The notes under the pieces: generated by a model
Told to the model about the DNA's origin: nothing
The model's database searches: none
What the model saw: the letters and a program-made list of their open reading frames with translations, nothing else
Assembly (NCBI GenBank): GCA_029863645.1
Contig: JAOTVA010000003.1
Coordinates: 28,837-92,836, forward strand
DNA length: 64,000 nucleotides
Direction of reading: 5' to 3'
Source: Gemmatimonadota bacterium
GTDB lineage: Bacteria > Gemmatimonadota > Gemmatimonadetes > Longimicrobiales > Gaopeijiaceae
Shown: positions 8,999 through 18,320 of the stretch, piece by piece
Numbering within the stretch: the stretch's first letter is position 1
How the letters are laid out: each line of letters begins with the position of its first letter
Translations under genes and position numbers: made by a program

Positions 8999-10165
8999 AT
9001 GGCGGACGATGCAGCCACACCGGTGGGAGGACTACGAGTCGGGTCGATCCTAGGATTCGAGATCCGTATCGATCTGTCTTGGTTCGTCATCTTATTTCTG
9101 GTGTTCTGGTCGCTCTCGGTCGCCGTTTTTCCCAACCAGCTCCCACAGTTGTCACGCGGCACGCACCTCGTCATGGGCACGGCGGGCACACTGCTCTTCT
9201 TCGCCTCGCTGCTGATCCACGAGCTGTCGCACGCGCTGGTCTCTCGGTCGAAGGGCATTCCCGTCGCCGGCATCACGCTGTTCATCTTCGGTGGCATGGC
9301 GTGGGCCACCAGAGAACCGGACCGCCCCGAAGATGAGATCCTCATCGCAGGCGTCGGACCGGTGACGAGCCTGGTGCTCGCGGTGCTGTTCCAACTGATC
9401 GCGTGGTCGTCGACGTCGCTGGGCCTCGGCACGCCCATCGAGACCGTCGCGAGCTACCTCGCATTCATCAACCTCGCGCTCGCCATCTTCAACATGATCC
9501 CTGGCTTCCCCCTGGACGGGGGCCGTGTCTTCCGCGCCGCCGTGTGGAAGGCCACGGGAGACAAGGCGAAGGCAACCCGTTGGGCCGTCGGCGGCGGTCG
9601 CGCGTTCGGTCTGCTCCTCATCGTCCTGGGCGCGATTCAAGCACTCGCCGGCGCTCCCCTGGGAGGCCTGTGGCTCGTGTTCATCGGTTGGTTCCTGCGC
9701 AACCTCGCCGGTGCGTCTCTTCAGCAGCAGCTGCTCCATGACCTGCTCGCCGGGTTCGTCGCCGCCGATCTGATGTCGCCTCAGCCGGAGGTCGTCTCGT
9801 CGCGTCTTTCGCTGGAGGATCTCGTCCAGGACCACTTCATGCGTCTACGCTTCGGCAGCTACCCGGTGATGGACGGCGGCGACCTCGTCGGCATGATCAG
9901 CCTCGAAGACGTGAAGAAGATGTCCGTGGAGGAGCGGCGGTCGGGTCGCGTGGCCCACGCGATGACGCCGCTGCACGAGTGCGCCGTCATTGCTCCGAGC
10001 ACGACTGTCGAGTCGGCTCTCCAGCAGATGAATCGCCCGCGCGCTGGTGGACGGGCGCTCGTCGTGGACCAGGGCCGCCTGGTCGGCATCATATCCGCCA
10101 GTGACGTCTCGGGGTGGATTCATCGCTTGCGCGCCGTGGAAGGACTCGTGGGGCGTACCACATAG
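8999..10165 (+). CDS. Site-2 protease family (M50) metalloprotease with CBS pair
   Basis: A 388-residue intramembrane zinc protease of the Rip3/M50 type. The zinc motif HELSH is at 74-78 within a membrane segment, and the third ligand motif FPLDGGR at 170-176. About six hydrophobic segments span residues 25-250, followed by two CBS domains (AADLMSPQPEVVSS onward and the pair ending GGRALVVDQGRLVGIISASDV) that probably sense nucleotides. Such enzymes cleave transmembrane anti-sigma factors or other bitopic proteins; no obvious substrate gene is next to it. Its 3' end overlaps the start of the P-type ATPase gene. Confidence 0.92.
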   Translation: MADDAATPVGGLRVGSILGFEIRIDLSWFVILFLVFWSLSVAVFPNQLPQLSRGTHLVMGTAGTLLFFASLLIHELSHALVSRSKGIPVAGITLFIFGGMAWATREPDRPEDEILIAGVGPVTSLVLAVLFQLIAWSSTSLGLGTPIETVASYLAFINLALAIFNMIPGFPLDGGRVFRAAVWKATGDKAKATRWAVGGGRAFGLLLIVLGAIQALAGAPLGGLWLVFIGWFLRNLAGASLQQQLLHDLLAGFVAADLMSPQPEVVSSRLSLEDLVQDHFMRLRFGSYPVMDGGDLVGMISLEDVKKMSVEERRSGRVAHAMTPLHECAVIAPSTTVESALQQMNRPRAGGRALVVDQGRLVGIISASDVSGWIHRLRAVEGLVGRTT

Positions 10166-12849
10166 GCGCCGAGGCAGTCTCCGAACGGACCTGGCACAGT
10201 CTAGGCCCAGAGGAAGCGATGCGGGTGTTGGAGTCCGACCCCGAGGGGCTGGACTCGGACGAGGTCGCACGGCGCCTCGCGCAATACGGACCCAATCGAC
10301 TCCCGACGCCGGCGCCGGTCGCGGCGCTTCGCATCCTGGCCAACCAGTTCGTCAGCCTCGTCGTCGTGCTCCTCTTCGTGGCTGCCGCGGTAGCGCTCGC
10401 GCTCGGCGACACCCTCGAGGCGATCGCCATTGGCGCAGTCCTGGCAATCAACGCGTCCTTGGGGTTCTTCGTGGAGCTGCGCGCCCGCCGGGCCATGGAT
10501 GCACTCCTCGCCTACGAAGTGCCCGACGCAACGGTTCGTCGGAGTGGCTTGGTCGAGCAGGTTGCTTCAGACGGACTCGTGCCGGGCGATGTCATCGAGC
10601 TCGGTGAGGGCGATCGTGTTCCGGCCGACGCCCGATTGTTGAGCTGCGCTGACCTACGCGTCGACGAGGCCCCCCTTACCGGCGAGTCGATGCCGGTGGA
10701 CAAGTCCGCCGACCAGACCGTGGCGCGCGACGCCCCGCTCGCGGAACGCCCAATGATGGTGTACGCAGGGACCTCGGTGCTCGTGGGAGCGGCGTCAGCG
10801 CTCGTCGTGGACACAGGCGCCCAGACGGAGATCGGTCGCATCGGCGCGCTCGTCGCGGGGGTCGAGCAGGGCAAGACCCCTCTGGAGGTTCGCCTCGACG
10901 AGCTGGGCCGGCGGCTAGTCTGGCTCACATTGGCAGTCGCGGCTGTCGTGACGGGCCTAGGAATCCTGCAGGGATTCTCCGTCGGGCGGATGGTCGAGAC
11001 CGGCATCGCACTCGCCATCGCTGCAGTGCCTGAGGGGCTGCCCGCGGTCGCGACCATCGCGCTCGCCGTTGGACTCCGCCGCATGGCTCGCCGGCAAGCC
11101 ATGGTTCGCCGACTGCCGGCGGTCGAAGCCCTAGGTGCGACCACCGTAGTGTGCACCGACAAGACGGGCACCCTCACTGCCGGCCAGATGACCGCGACGG
11201 TCGTAGCGGGATCGGGGGTCACGATCGACGTCACCGGTAGCGGCTACGACCCGGTCGGCGAGTTCATCAACCGTGACGCCTCGCAGACCACGATCGAGCA
11301 GGGCTGGCTCACTCGGCTCCTACAGGCGGCGGCACTGACCAACCGGGCCACGGTGGCCCCCGGATCCGGAACGGTGATTGGCGACCCCACGGACGCCGCG
11401 CTCGCAGTCCTGGCGCTCAAAGGTGGCGTGGACGTCGACCATCTACTGGCCACGCTCCCGAGGGTGCAGGACGTGCCCTTCTCCAGCGAACGGCGATCGA
11501 GCGCCTCGGTTCACGAGACCGCCGGCCAACGCCTCGCCTTCGTGAAGGGGGCACCTGCAACCGTGCTCGAGCGCTGTGTTCGCTGGGCAGTCGCGGACGG
11601 CGATCGCCCCCTGGATGAAGCCTCCAGGTCGTCGCTCTTTGCGCAGAACGAAGCGTTGGCAGTCCGTGGCCTTCGTGTGATCGCGCTGGCGTCGGGACCA
11701 GGAAACGGAGATGACGACCTGACCTTCTTGGGCTTCGTCGGCATCGTCGATCCGCCCGCCGAGGGAGTACACGAGACCATCGCGACCCTGAAACGCGCGG
11801 GCATCCGCACGGTCATGATCACAGGCGATCAGCGCGCTACTGCGGAGGCGATCGCGCGGGACCTGGGTGCGTTGGAGGAAGGTGACCGCGCGGTCGACGG
11901 CCGTGAACTGCGGGGCCTGAGTGACGCTGAACTGGCCGACGAAGGGGCTCCGATCGGCGTTTTCAGCCGAGTGAGCGCGGGGGACAAGCTCCGCATTGTG
12001 AGCGCGCTCCAGGCCCACGGCGACATCGTGGCCATGCTGGGAGACGGAGTGAACGATGCCCCCGCGCTCAAGAAGGCCGATGTCGGGGTTGCCATGGGCG
12101 GCCGTGGCACCGACGTCGCGAAGGAGACCGCCGATATCGTCCTCAGCGACGACCGATTCCTTACGGTGGGGGCAGCAGTCGAGGAAGGGCGCGTCATCTT
12201 CGAGAACATCCGCAAGTTCGTCTTCTACCTGTTCAGCTGTAACCTGGCGGAGGTACTGGTCCTTCTCATCGCCAGCCTTGCTGCACTTCCGCTGCCTCTG
12301 CTTCCCCTGCAGATCCTGTGGCTGAACCTGGTCACCGATACCTTCCCAGCCCTTGCCCTCGCGCTGGAGCCCGCGGAGCCCGGCGTAATGGACCGCCCAC
12401 CGCGCGATCCGGAACGGGCCATTCTCTCGGGGCCCCTTTTCAAGGCCATCGCGTTCCACGCCGCCCTGATCACATCGGTCACACTCGGTGCTTACGTATG
12501 GGGACTCGGGTCCGGAGACCCTGACAAGGCGATGACGATCGCGTTCATGACCCTGGCCCTGGCACAACTCTTCCACCTTGGGAATGCGCGAAGCCTGGGA
12601 CCCGTGCTGACATGGAAGCGGGCTACTGCGAACTACTGGGCGCTAGGCGCGGTGCCACTAGTCGTGTCGCTCCAACTCGTTTCCGTCTATTGGCCGCCGC
12701 TCGCGTCGGTCCTCAACACAGTGCCGCTCGGCGTGGAGGATTGGGTCGTGGTTGGTGGCGCGTCGATCGTCCCCGCCGTGCTTGGTCAGGTCGGAGATCT
12801 GGTGCAGCAGCGCCGCGGCCAAGAAGTGTTGACAGGGGACCGCGTGTAA
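10114..12849 (+). CDS. P2-type cation-transporting ATPase (Ca2+-ATPase-like)
   Basis: A 911-residue inner-membrane P-type ATPase. Motifs in order: N-terminal cation-ATPase domain ([13 protein letters not shown], 27-39), actuator LTGES (188-192), M4 metal motif PEGLP (306-310), phosphorylation site DKTGT with Asp349, hinge [16 protein letters not shown], and six C-terminal membrane helices. PEGLP in M4 and the lack of heavy-metal-binding N-terminal domains place it with P2A calcium or related pumps, not with copper or zinc ATPases. The start is GTG 10114, 52 bases inside the upstream gene; the next start, ATG 10219, would cut into the conserved WHSL helix. Overlap implies coupling with the M50 protease. 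Confidence 0.92.
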   Translation: MDSSLARRGRTRGAYHIGAEAVSERTWHSLGPEEAMRVLESDPEGLDSDEVARRLAQYGPNRLPTPAPVAALRILANQFVSLVVVLLFVAAAVALALGDTLEAIAIGAVLAINASLGFFVELRARRAMDALLAYEVPDATVRRSGLVEQVASDGLVPGDVIELGEGDRVPADARLLSCADLRVDEAPLTGESMPVDKSADQTVARDAPLAERPMMVYAGTSVLVGAASALVVDTGAQTEIGRIGALVAGVEQGKTPLEVRLDELGRRLVWLTLAVAAVVTGLGILQGFSVGRMVETGIALAIAAVPEGLPAVATIALAVGLRRMARRQAMVRRLPAVEALGATTVVCTDKTGTLTAGQMTATVVAGSGVTIDVTGSGYDPVGEFINRDASQTTIEQGWLTRLLQAAALTNRATVAPGSGTVIGDPTDAALAVLALKGGVDVDHLLATLPRVQDVPFSSERRSSASVHETAGQRLAFVKGAPATVLERCVRWAVADGDRPLDEASRSSLFAQNEALAVRGLRVIALASGPGNGDDDLTFLGFVGIVDPPAEGVHETIATLKRAGIRTVMITGDQRATAEAIARDLGALEEGDRAVDGRELRGLSDAELADEGAPIGVFSRVSAGDKLRIVSALQAHGDIVAMLGDGVNDAPALKKADVGVAMGGRGTDVAKETADIVLSDDRFLTVGAAVEEGRVIFENIRKFVFYLFSCNLAEVLVLLIASLAALPLPLLPLQILWLNLVTDTFPALALALEPAEPGVMDRPPRDPERAILSGPLFKAIAFHAALITSVTLGAYVWGLGSGDPDKAMTIAFMTLALAQLFHLGNARSLGPVLTWKRATANYWALGAVPLVVSLQLVSVYWPPLASVLNTVPLGVEDWVVVGGASIVPAVLGQVGDLVQQRRGQEVLTGDRV

Positions 12850-12888
12850 GGACGTATTGCAGGCGGACACACTTGAGGAGACACGAGC

Positions 12889-13638
12889 ATGTCACAGAGT
12901 GCCTCGAAGAGCGCCATCGGACTCCTCGTACTGCTGGTCGGCGCCGCCTCGTGTGAGGTACCGAGCTTTCGTGGTCCGCAGCTGCAGGACCCCCCACAGG
13001 GCTTCTTGCTTCAGCCGAATCCGGCAGCGCCGCACGGCATGTTCGCACACCTCCCCGCCGTGTATCACGATCAATGGGTCCAGTCCCTCTCGCCTTTCAG
13101 CACAATCAAGATCTACGGCTTCGCGGGCACGCTGACGCTCGAAGATGTGCTGGCGTCGCAGGAGGCATTTCGCACGCGCCCGCAGGACCCTGACGTCACA
13201 TTCGGGCAGGTCGAGCCGCTCTCCATTGACGGTCGGGAGGCGTGGGGATGGGAGGAGCGGATAGAGACGCCTGAGCGGGGCATTCCTTGGGTGGCCTATA
13301 GGGTCATGATCCCCTATGAGACGATTTCGTACACCGTCGAGTTTTCTACTGAAGATGCGCGGTTCAAAGCCGGCGCGCCGGAGAGCACGAAGGCGATCAT
13401 CGCCACGTTCGGCGTCGGCGAGACGGTTTGGAATTGGCCGCTCCTCTTGCTTGGGGCCGGCCTGTTGCTCTTCGCGGCTCACATGATGCGCCAAAGGGCC
13501 GAGGCCAAGGCCGCGCGGCTCCAGTCGATCAATCTGGTGAAGATCGTAAAGAAGAAGACACCGGCTGACGACGCAGAGGGTTCCGAGGAGCCCGTGCCGG
13601 CTACCGCCGAGCCGTCTGAACCCTCCTCAACGCAGTAA
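12889..13638 (+). CDS. Lipoprotein with C-terminal membrane segment, unknown function
   Basis: A 249-residue protein not recognised. It has a lipoprotein signal ending LVGAASC, an extracytoplasmic middle with an APHGMFAHLPAVYHDQW segment and a beta-rich stretch, then a hydrophobic helix (NWPLLLLGAGLLLFAAHMM, about residues 184-202) and a Lys/Glu-rich tail. A cleaved lipoprotein with a second anchor is unusual; the first signal may instead be an uncleaved anchor. A GAGGAG ribosome binding site lies 8 nt before the ATG. It follows the P-type ATPase by 39 nt and may share its transcript. Confidence 0.75.
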   Translation: MSQSASKSAIGLLVLLVGAASCEVPSFRGPQLQDPPQGFLLQPNPAAPHGMFAHLPAVYHDQWVQSLSPFSTIKIYGFAGTLTLEDVLASQEAFRTRPQDPDVTFGQVEPLSIDGREAWGWEERIETPERGIPWVAYRVMIPYETISYTVEFSTEDARFKAGAPESTKAIIATFGVGETVWNWPLLLLGAGLLLFAAHMMRQRAEAKAARLQSINLVKIVKKKTPADDAEGSEEPVPATAEPSEPSSTQ

Positions 13639-13979
13639 CACCCTGCACCGAAAGCCGTCGTCGACATCCGCCATGAGGACCGCAGACGACCGCTGGCTGC
13701 TCCGAGGGTGACGGTCTCCGGCACACCTTCGCACCCCTCCCGCAGGACTCGCACGACGTGCTCCCCGGGTTCGACGCGAAAGCCGGTGACGTGCATGCCC
13801 TCGGCATAGGGCTCGAGAACACCTACGACCTCGCCGTCGATCTCGACGGCGGCGCTGTCCAAGAACCCGCCGCCCCAGGTGTAGTCGATCTGGATCAAAT
13901 GAGATGTCTGGCCCGACATCACGACCCAGGCGAGGACGAGCCCCGCACGCCACCTGAGAGGTCGGAGTCCGTCTGCCAT
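13627..13979 (-). pseudogene. PEGA-like secreted small protein with apparent frameshift
   Basis: From ATG 13979 the frame encodes a signal-anchor followed by a PEGA-like module (VEIDGEVVGVLEPY, then FRVEPGEHVVRVL). After LGAASG at about 13690 that frame runs antisense through the neighbouring lipoprotein gene and looks non-coding. One frame over, the sequence continues naturally as SSAVLMADVDDGFRCRVLLR and stops at 13627, which would leave a normal convergent junction. A single-base loss near 13688-13692, genuine or from assembly, explains this. If intact the product would be about 117 residues and extracytoplasmic. PEGA modules are small surface-exposed beta domains of unknown ligand. Confidence 0.6.
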
Positions 13980-13997
13980 CCGTTGGCTACCGCCTCA

Positions 13998-15182
13998 TCA
14001 GAACGCACTTAGCCCGGTGAGCGCCTGACCGAGCACCAGCGAGTGGATGTCATGGGTCCCCTCGTAGGTGTAGACCGACTCGAGGTTGGCCATGTGCCGC
14101 ATCGAGTGATACTCGACGAGGATGCCATTCGCCCCGAGCAGACGCCTCGCCTCGCGCGCGATGTTCGTCGCCATGTCGACGTTCGCTCGTTTGGCCAGGG
14201 ACACCTGCTGTGGCGTCATTGTGCCCTCGTCCTTCATGCGCCCGAGTCGGTAGCAGAGAAGCTGCCCCTGAGTGATGCTCGTCAGCATATCCGCTAGGCG
14301 TACCTGCTGAATCTGCTTCTGCCCGATGGGCACGTCGAACATGACGCGCTCCTTGGCGTACGAAACCGCCTCGTGGAGGCACGCCATCGCGGCTCCAACG
14401 GCGCCCCACGCGATGCCGAACCGCGCCTGGGTGAGGCACATGAGGGGATGCTTGAGTCCGCCGGTGCTCTCAGGCAGGACGGCATCAGCGGGCAACGCCA
14501 CATCCTGGAACACCAGCTCGCTCGTGTCGGACGCCAAGAGCGAGAGCTTGCCCTTCTGGTCCTTCGCGCTGAAGCCCGGTGCATCGGTCGGTACGACGAA
14601 ACCGCGAATGCCCTTCACGTCCCCGAGCTCGCGCGTCTGAGCCCAAACCACCGCCACGTCGGCCATGGATCCGTTCGTGATCCACATCTTGGCACCGTTG
14701 AGCAGCCAGCCATCCGCGGTCTGCTTGGCGGTAGTGATCATGCCGGCCGGATTCGACCCATAGTCCGGCTCTGTCAGGCCGAAGCAGCCGATGGCCTCGC
14801 CGGATGCCAGCTTCGGAAGCCATGTCTTGCGGTGCTCCTCGGAGCCGAAGGCGTAGATCGGGTACATGACGAGGGCGCCTTGCACAGACGCGAATGATCG
14901 CACGCCCGAGTCGCCTCGCTCGAGCTCCTGCATGATGAGGCCGTACGCGACGTTGTTCAGCCCGGCGCACCCGTACTCCTCCGGCAAGTTCGCGCCCAGC
15001 ACGCCGAGCTCGGCCAGCTCCGGGATGATCTCGCGGGGAAACTTTCGTCCGATGTAGGCGTCGCCGATGATCGGCATGAGTCGATCCTCGACCCAGCTTC
15101 GGATCGTGTCTCGAACCATGCGCTCCTCCTCGGAGAGGAGCGCTGATACGTCATAGAAGTCGATGCCTTCGAACCTGGCCAT
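13998..15182 (-). CDS. gcdH: Glutaryl-CoA dehydrogenase-like acyl-CoA dehydrogenase
   Basis: A 394-residue FAD flavoenzyme that, in the glutaryl-CoA branch, oxidises and decarboxylates glutaryl-CoA to crotonyl-CoA in lysine and tryptophan breakdown, passing electrons to ETF. The C-terminal YEGTHDIHSLVLG (Glu374 as catalytic base) and GLTEPDYGSNPAGM (FAD/substrate) are characteristic of glutaryl-CoA dehydrogenases rather than short-chain ACADs. N-terminal helical domain, middle beta domain and C-terminal helical domain are complete. No other lysine-degradation gene is adjacent, so the exact substrate is inferred. ATG at 15182 begins MARFEGIDFYDV, a typical start. Confidence 0.88.
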   Translation of the reverse strand: MARFEGIDFYDVSALLSEEERMVRDTIRSWVEDRLMPIIGDAYIGRKFPREIIPELAELGVLGANLPEEYGCAGLNNVAYGLIMQELERGDSGVRSFASVQGALVMYPIYAFGSEEHRKTWLPKLASGEAIGCFGLTEPDYGSNPAGMITTAKQTADGWLLNGAKMWITNGSMADVAVVWAQTRELGDVKGIRGFVVPTDAPGFSAKDQKGKLSLLASDTSELVFQDVALPADAVLPESTGGLKHPLMCLTQARFGIAWGAVGAAMACLHEAVSYAKERVMFDVPIGQKQIQQVRLADMLTSITQGQLLCYRLGRMKDEGTMTPQQVSLAKRANVDMATNIAREARRLLGANGILVEYHSMRHMANLESVYTYEGTHDIHSLVLGQALTGLSAF

Positions 15183-15237
15183 CGCTGGGACACCCCGTCG
15201 TCTTGAGTGAGCCGCCGGAAGAGGGCGAGGGCCAAAT

Positions 15238-15618
15238 CTACCCCGTTGGTCCCTCTCCGGCAGTGTCGGGGGGCATGGCCTCTACAGCGTGTGCATTCCG
15301 GAAGCGCATGAGCCCGTAGACGAGCTCGCGGGCGACCTTGGAGCCGATCCAGACGGCCGCGACCAGTGTGGCGATCCAGCCCCCGATCACGAGGTCGGTG
15401 GGCCGCACCACGGTCCACACGTACAGGGCCACGCCTCCACCGAAGAGCAGCCCGCCCAACCACCCCCACCACCCCGCGCGGTTCCTCGCGAGCGCCCTGC
15501 AGCGGGCGCACCAGAGCAGGCGATCCAGCTCCATCTGATCTCGCGTCACCAGGCAGCGCACGCACGTGATCTCATCGGGATAACGGTCCCGCCACGACAC
15601 GCCGCGCTCTTTGGCCAC
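15238..15618 (-). CDS. Zinc-ribbon small membrane protein
   Basis: A 126-residue hypothetical protein. Two CxxC knuckles near the N-terminus (CVRC and CARC, about residues 19-39) probably bind zinc, followed by two membrane helices (WWGWLGGLLFGGGVALYVW and a second from LVIGGWIATLVAAVW). It starts with GTG 8 nt after the isocitrate dehydrogenase stop and is probably cotranscribed with it. Function unknown. Confidence 0.7.
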   Translation of the reverse strand: MAKERGVSWRDRYPDEITCVRCLVTRDQMELDRLLWCARCRALARNRAGWWGWLGGLLFGGGVALYVWTVVRPTDLVIGGWIATLVAAVWIGSKVARELVYGLMRFRNAHAVEAMPPDTAGEGPTG

Positions 15619-15626
15619 GCCCGGTT

Positions 15627-16640
15627 CTACTCCAGGGCCCGCACGAGGGCCTGTGCATATTGAGCGGTGCTCGCGGTTCCACCCATGTCCGGGGTGCGTA
15701 CCTCCGCCTTACGGATGACCGTGTCGATCGCGTCGCGGATTCTCTGGGCCGTCGGGGCGTCGTCGAGGTGCTCCAGCATGAGGCAGGCCGACAGGAGCAG
15801 CGCGGTGGGGTTCGCGACGCCCTGCCCTGCGATGTCTGGCGCAGATCCGTGTACGGCCTCGAACATGGCTGCGTCCGTGCCGATGTTGCCGGCGGGCGCG
15901 AAGCCCAGCCCGCCGACCAGACCCGCCATGAGATCGGAAAGGATGTCGCCGAACATGTTCTCCATGACTAGAACGTCGAAGCGATGAGGATCGAGCACGA
16001 GCTGCATGGCCGTCGCGTCGATGATGCGATCCTCGGACTCGATCTCAGGGAAGTCCTTCGCGACCTCACCAGCCTCCTCGAGAAAGAGGCCCTGGGTGTA
16101 CTTCAAGATGTTGGCCTTGTGCGCCAGCGTGACCTTCTTGCGACCACGGGAGCGCGCGTACTCGAACGCATAGCGGAGAATCCGCTCGGCTCCGAAGCGG
16201 GTGACGATCATCACCGATTCGGCAGCCGCCCGGGGGTCACCCCGAATGCCGATGTAGTGCTCAACCCCGACATACAGCCCCTCGGTGTTCTCGCGAATTA
16301 GCACGAGGTCGATGTCCTTGTACCGCCCGCCTTCGAGAATCGTGCGCACCGGACGCACGTTCGCGTAGAGGTCGAAGGTCTTCCGGATCTCCACGTTGAT
16401 GGAGCGGAATCCTGAGCCCGACGGCGTGGTGAGCGGCCCCTTCAGGATGACGCGGTTCCGCTCAGCCGAATCGAGTGTGGCCTTCGGCAGCGGGTTCCTC
16501 ACCTCCTTCAGCGCGGTCAGGCCTGCGAGCTGGGTGTCGTATTCCAGCTCGGCGCCAGCGGCATTCATGACCGCGAGCGTAGCCTCAGTGACCTCCGGAC
16601 CGATGCCGTCTCCGGGAATTACGGTTATGGTGCGCGGCAT
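15627..16640 (-). CDS. NAD-dependent isocitrate dehydrogenase family
   Basis: A 337-residue beta-decarboxylating dehydrogenase. The family motifs are complete: ITVIPGDGIGPEV at the N-terminus, LYANVRPVRTI, RENTEGLYVGVEH, the catalytic Lys in LAHKANI, DILSDLMAGLVGG for metal binding, and the nucleotide loop FEAVHGSAPDIAGQGVANPTA. The RENTEGLY and GSGFRSINVEIRK segments fit NAD-dependent isocitrate dehydrogenases better than isopropylmalate dehydrogenase, with homoisocitrate dehydrogenase as the main alternative. It would feed 2-oxoglutarate into the TCA cycle with FumC encoded at 54 kb. A GAGGAG ribosome binding site lies about 5 nt before the ATG. Confidence 0.88.
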   Translation of the reverse strand: MPRTITVIPGDGIGPEVTEATLAVMNAAGAELEYDTQLAGLTALKEVRNPLPKATLDSAERNRVILKGPLTTPSGSGFRSINVEIRKTFDLYANVRPVRTILEGGRYKDIDLVLIRENTEGLYVGVEHYIGIRGDPRAAAESVMIVTRFGAERILRYAFEYARSRGRKKVTLAHKANILKYTQGLFLEEAGEVAKDFPEIESEDRIIDATAMQLVLDPHRFDVLVMENMFGDILSDLMAGLVGGLGFAPAGNIGTDAAMFEAVHGSAPDIAGQGVANPTALLLSACLMLEHLDDAPTAQRIRDAIDTVIRKAEVRTPDMGGTASTAQYAQALVRALE

Positions 16641-16652
16641 CGACTCCTCTGT

Positions 16653-17159
16653 TCAGCGACGCTGGATGTATCGCTCGTTATACTCGAACTCGGTGTGGTC
16701 CTCACCCCATTCGACGAGATCCTCAATGAGGGTAATGCGTTGGGTGCCGTCCCGCCGGGCCTGGCCGGCGATGTTGAGCGCCCGCCGCCAAAGCACGTCG
16801 GTCAGCTCGTCCCGCCGCAGCATCGCGTTCGCGACGCTCGCGCCACCTGCGGTCTGCGTGATGACTCGTACGCCGGCAAGGCCTGGGAAGTCCTGAAAGA
16901 GTCTCTGTGTCTCGTCCGAGAAGAGATACACATAGGGTCCGACCTTCGCCCAGAGCGTACCCCCCCGGTTGAGCTGGCTCGACCCTTGGCGCACGATGAG
17001 CAGCGCCACGTTCCCGTTGATCTCCACGTCGGCCAACTCCGCTACCGAGGCGTAATAGCTCTCGATCTCGTCGGTTGTCGGCAGCGTCAGCTCCACGGGC
17101 TCCTGGCAGGCCGCTACCGACAGCGAAGCAGCCACAGCGAGGCCGATGCGCACCTTCAT
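16653..17159 (-). CDS. Lipoprotein, unknown function
   Basis: A 168-residue lipoprotein (lipobox ending SVAAC). The mature part is about 145 residues with mixed helix and strand and no recognised domain; conserved-looking stretches are VALLIVRQGSSQLNRGG and GPYVYLFSDETQRL. ATG 17159 overlaps the stop of the preceding lipoprotein gene by 4 bases (ATGA), so the pair is coupled. It lies between MsrB/lipoprotein and isocitrate dehydrogenase genes on the same strand. Confidence 0.72.
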   Translation of the reverse strand: MKVRIGLAVAASLSVAACQEPVELTLPTTDEIESYYASVAELADVEINGNVALLIVRQGSSQLNRGGTLWAKVGPYVYLFSDETQRLFQDFPGLAGVRVITQTAGGASVANAMLRRDELTDVLWRRALNIAGQARRDGTQRITLIEDLVEWGEDHTEFEYNERYIQRR

Positions 17160-17770
17160 GCCCCAGCGTACCAAAGGAGCGACCGCGCCATCATGTCCAC
17201 CGCGGACGCGAGCCCACGTGGATCGGCCGGAGGGTAGACGTCACCGTCCAGGATGGAGAACCAGAGCACACGGCCCGTGCGAACCTCTATGAGGGCCGTC
17301 CAGAGGCGCACGGTGGTCCCCGTTTCGGCATCCGACTCCAGGGATGTCTGTACTGGAATGAGAACCGCGTCGGCGTCGACGAGAGCGGACAACCGACGCA
17401 GGTCGCCGTAGAGGGGATCGCCCACCCTCATGACCTCGGCCGTCAGAAATTGCCCCACCGGAAGGCCACGGGTGCTGGACCGCACCCCGGGAGAGCGGCG
17501 CAGCATGTCGTCGACTTCTGCTGGCAGGATCCAGTCGATCTGGACCCGGCGTTCACGCAGGCCGAAGATGATCTCCGCGTCGGGCTCTCCCATCACGCCC
17601 AGGTTCTGCTGGACGGGGAGAATCATGACGCGACGACCCCGAAGGTCCGGGGCGATGCCGCTGGTGGTCCCGGGCCCTGGCGCCGGCGGAGGGCCCCCAG
17701 AACATGCGGCAACCGCGACCGCCGTCGACAACACTACGCCGACGCGGCGAGCGCTGACCCCGAAGCCCAC
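17156..17770 (-). CDS. Lipoprotein with CsgG/TolB-N-like character
   Basis: A 204-residue lipoprotein (lipobox ending AVAAC, then a Pro/Gly-rich linker). The body, from RRVMILPVQQN through ADAVLIPVQTSLE to VRLWTALIEVRTGRVLWFSILDG, has the alternating pattern of CsgG, GNA1162 and TolB-N type periplasmic domains: an opening strand, a polar helix, a residue-variable middle and a closing R-TG-W strand. I infer a periplasmic, possibly outer-membrane-attached role. GTG start at 17770 shares one base with the msrB stop, and its own stop overlaps the next lipoprotein start, forming a three-gene unit. Confidence 0.72.
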   Translation of the reverse strand: MGFGVSARRVGVVLSTAVAVAACSGGPPPAPGPGTTSGIAPDLRGRRVMILPVQQNLGVMGEPDAEIIFGLRERRVQIDWILPAEVDDMLRRSPGVRSSTRGLPVGQFLTAEVMRVGDPLYGDLRRLSALVDADAVLIPVQTSLESDAETGTTVRLWTALIEVRTGRVLWFSILDGDVYPPADPRGLASAVDMMARSLLWYAGA

Positions 17771-18174
17771 TAGGCCTCCTCCTCCGGCTCAAGCTCGAGC
17801 GCACAGGAGTTGATGCAATACCGCATGCCGGTCGGGTTGGGACCGTCGGGGAAGACGTGACCGAGATGGCCGTTGCACACCGCGCACAGGACCTCCGTGC
17901 GTGACATCCCGAGGCTGCGGTCCGTCTCTTCGACGACGTTGGACCCATCGACGGGCTCGTAGAACGACGGCCAGCCCGACTTCGAATCGTACTTGGTATC
18001 CGAAGAGAAGAGCGGCGTGCCGCAGCCCCGACAGCGGTACATGCCTTTCGACTTCTCGTCTGTGTATCGGCCGGTGAACGGCGCCTCCGTGCCCTTCTTG
18101 CGTAGCACGTGATAAGCCTGGTCATCGAGGATCTGCCGCCACTCCTCTTCGGTCTTCTTCTCGGCGTCCGCCAT
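17770..18174 (-). CDS. msrB: Peptide-methionine (R)-S-oxide reductase
   Basis: A 134-residue MsrB, which reduces the R-epimer of methionine sulfoxide in proteins. Structural zinc is bound by Cys48/Cys51 (RCRGC) and Cys97/Cys100 (CAVC); the catalytic Cys120 is in GMRYCINS. SGWPSFYEPV and GHLGHVFPDGP are family hallmarks. An extra Cys follows in the INSCALEL stretch. No signal peptide, so cytoplasmic. TTGGAGG sits 5 nt before the ATG. It leads an operon with two lipoprotein genes. It is divergent from a cupin gene. No msrA is present in the window. Confidence 0.96.
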   Translation of the reverse strand: MADAEKKTEEEWRQILDDQAYHVLRKKGTEAPFTGRYTDEKSKGMYRCRGCGTPLFSSDTKYDSKSGWPSFYEPVDGSNVVEETDRSLGMSRTEVLCAVCNGHLGHVFPDGPNPTGMRYCINSCALELEPEEEA

Positions 18175-18320
18175 GTAACCTCCAACCGCAGTGATCGCGC
18201 GCGTGTCGAACCCCGGCGCCCCGCTCGGGATCCACCGAACCGTGAGGGACCCGCCATTGACAGGACGCGTAAGCGGGCGCCGATTGGCCTCCCCTGACCG
18301 AAATGGGAGGAGCCCCGCGC

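Noticed and set aside
11443..12576. Minus-strand frame of 377 codons
   Set aside because: Antisense to the P-type ATPase catalytic domain; no coding character.
13479..13626. C-terminal extension of the PEGA-like frame over the neighbouring lipoprotein gene
   Set aside because: It is the antisense shadow of the lipoprotein gene; the alternative frame after about 13690 ends naturally at 13627.
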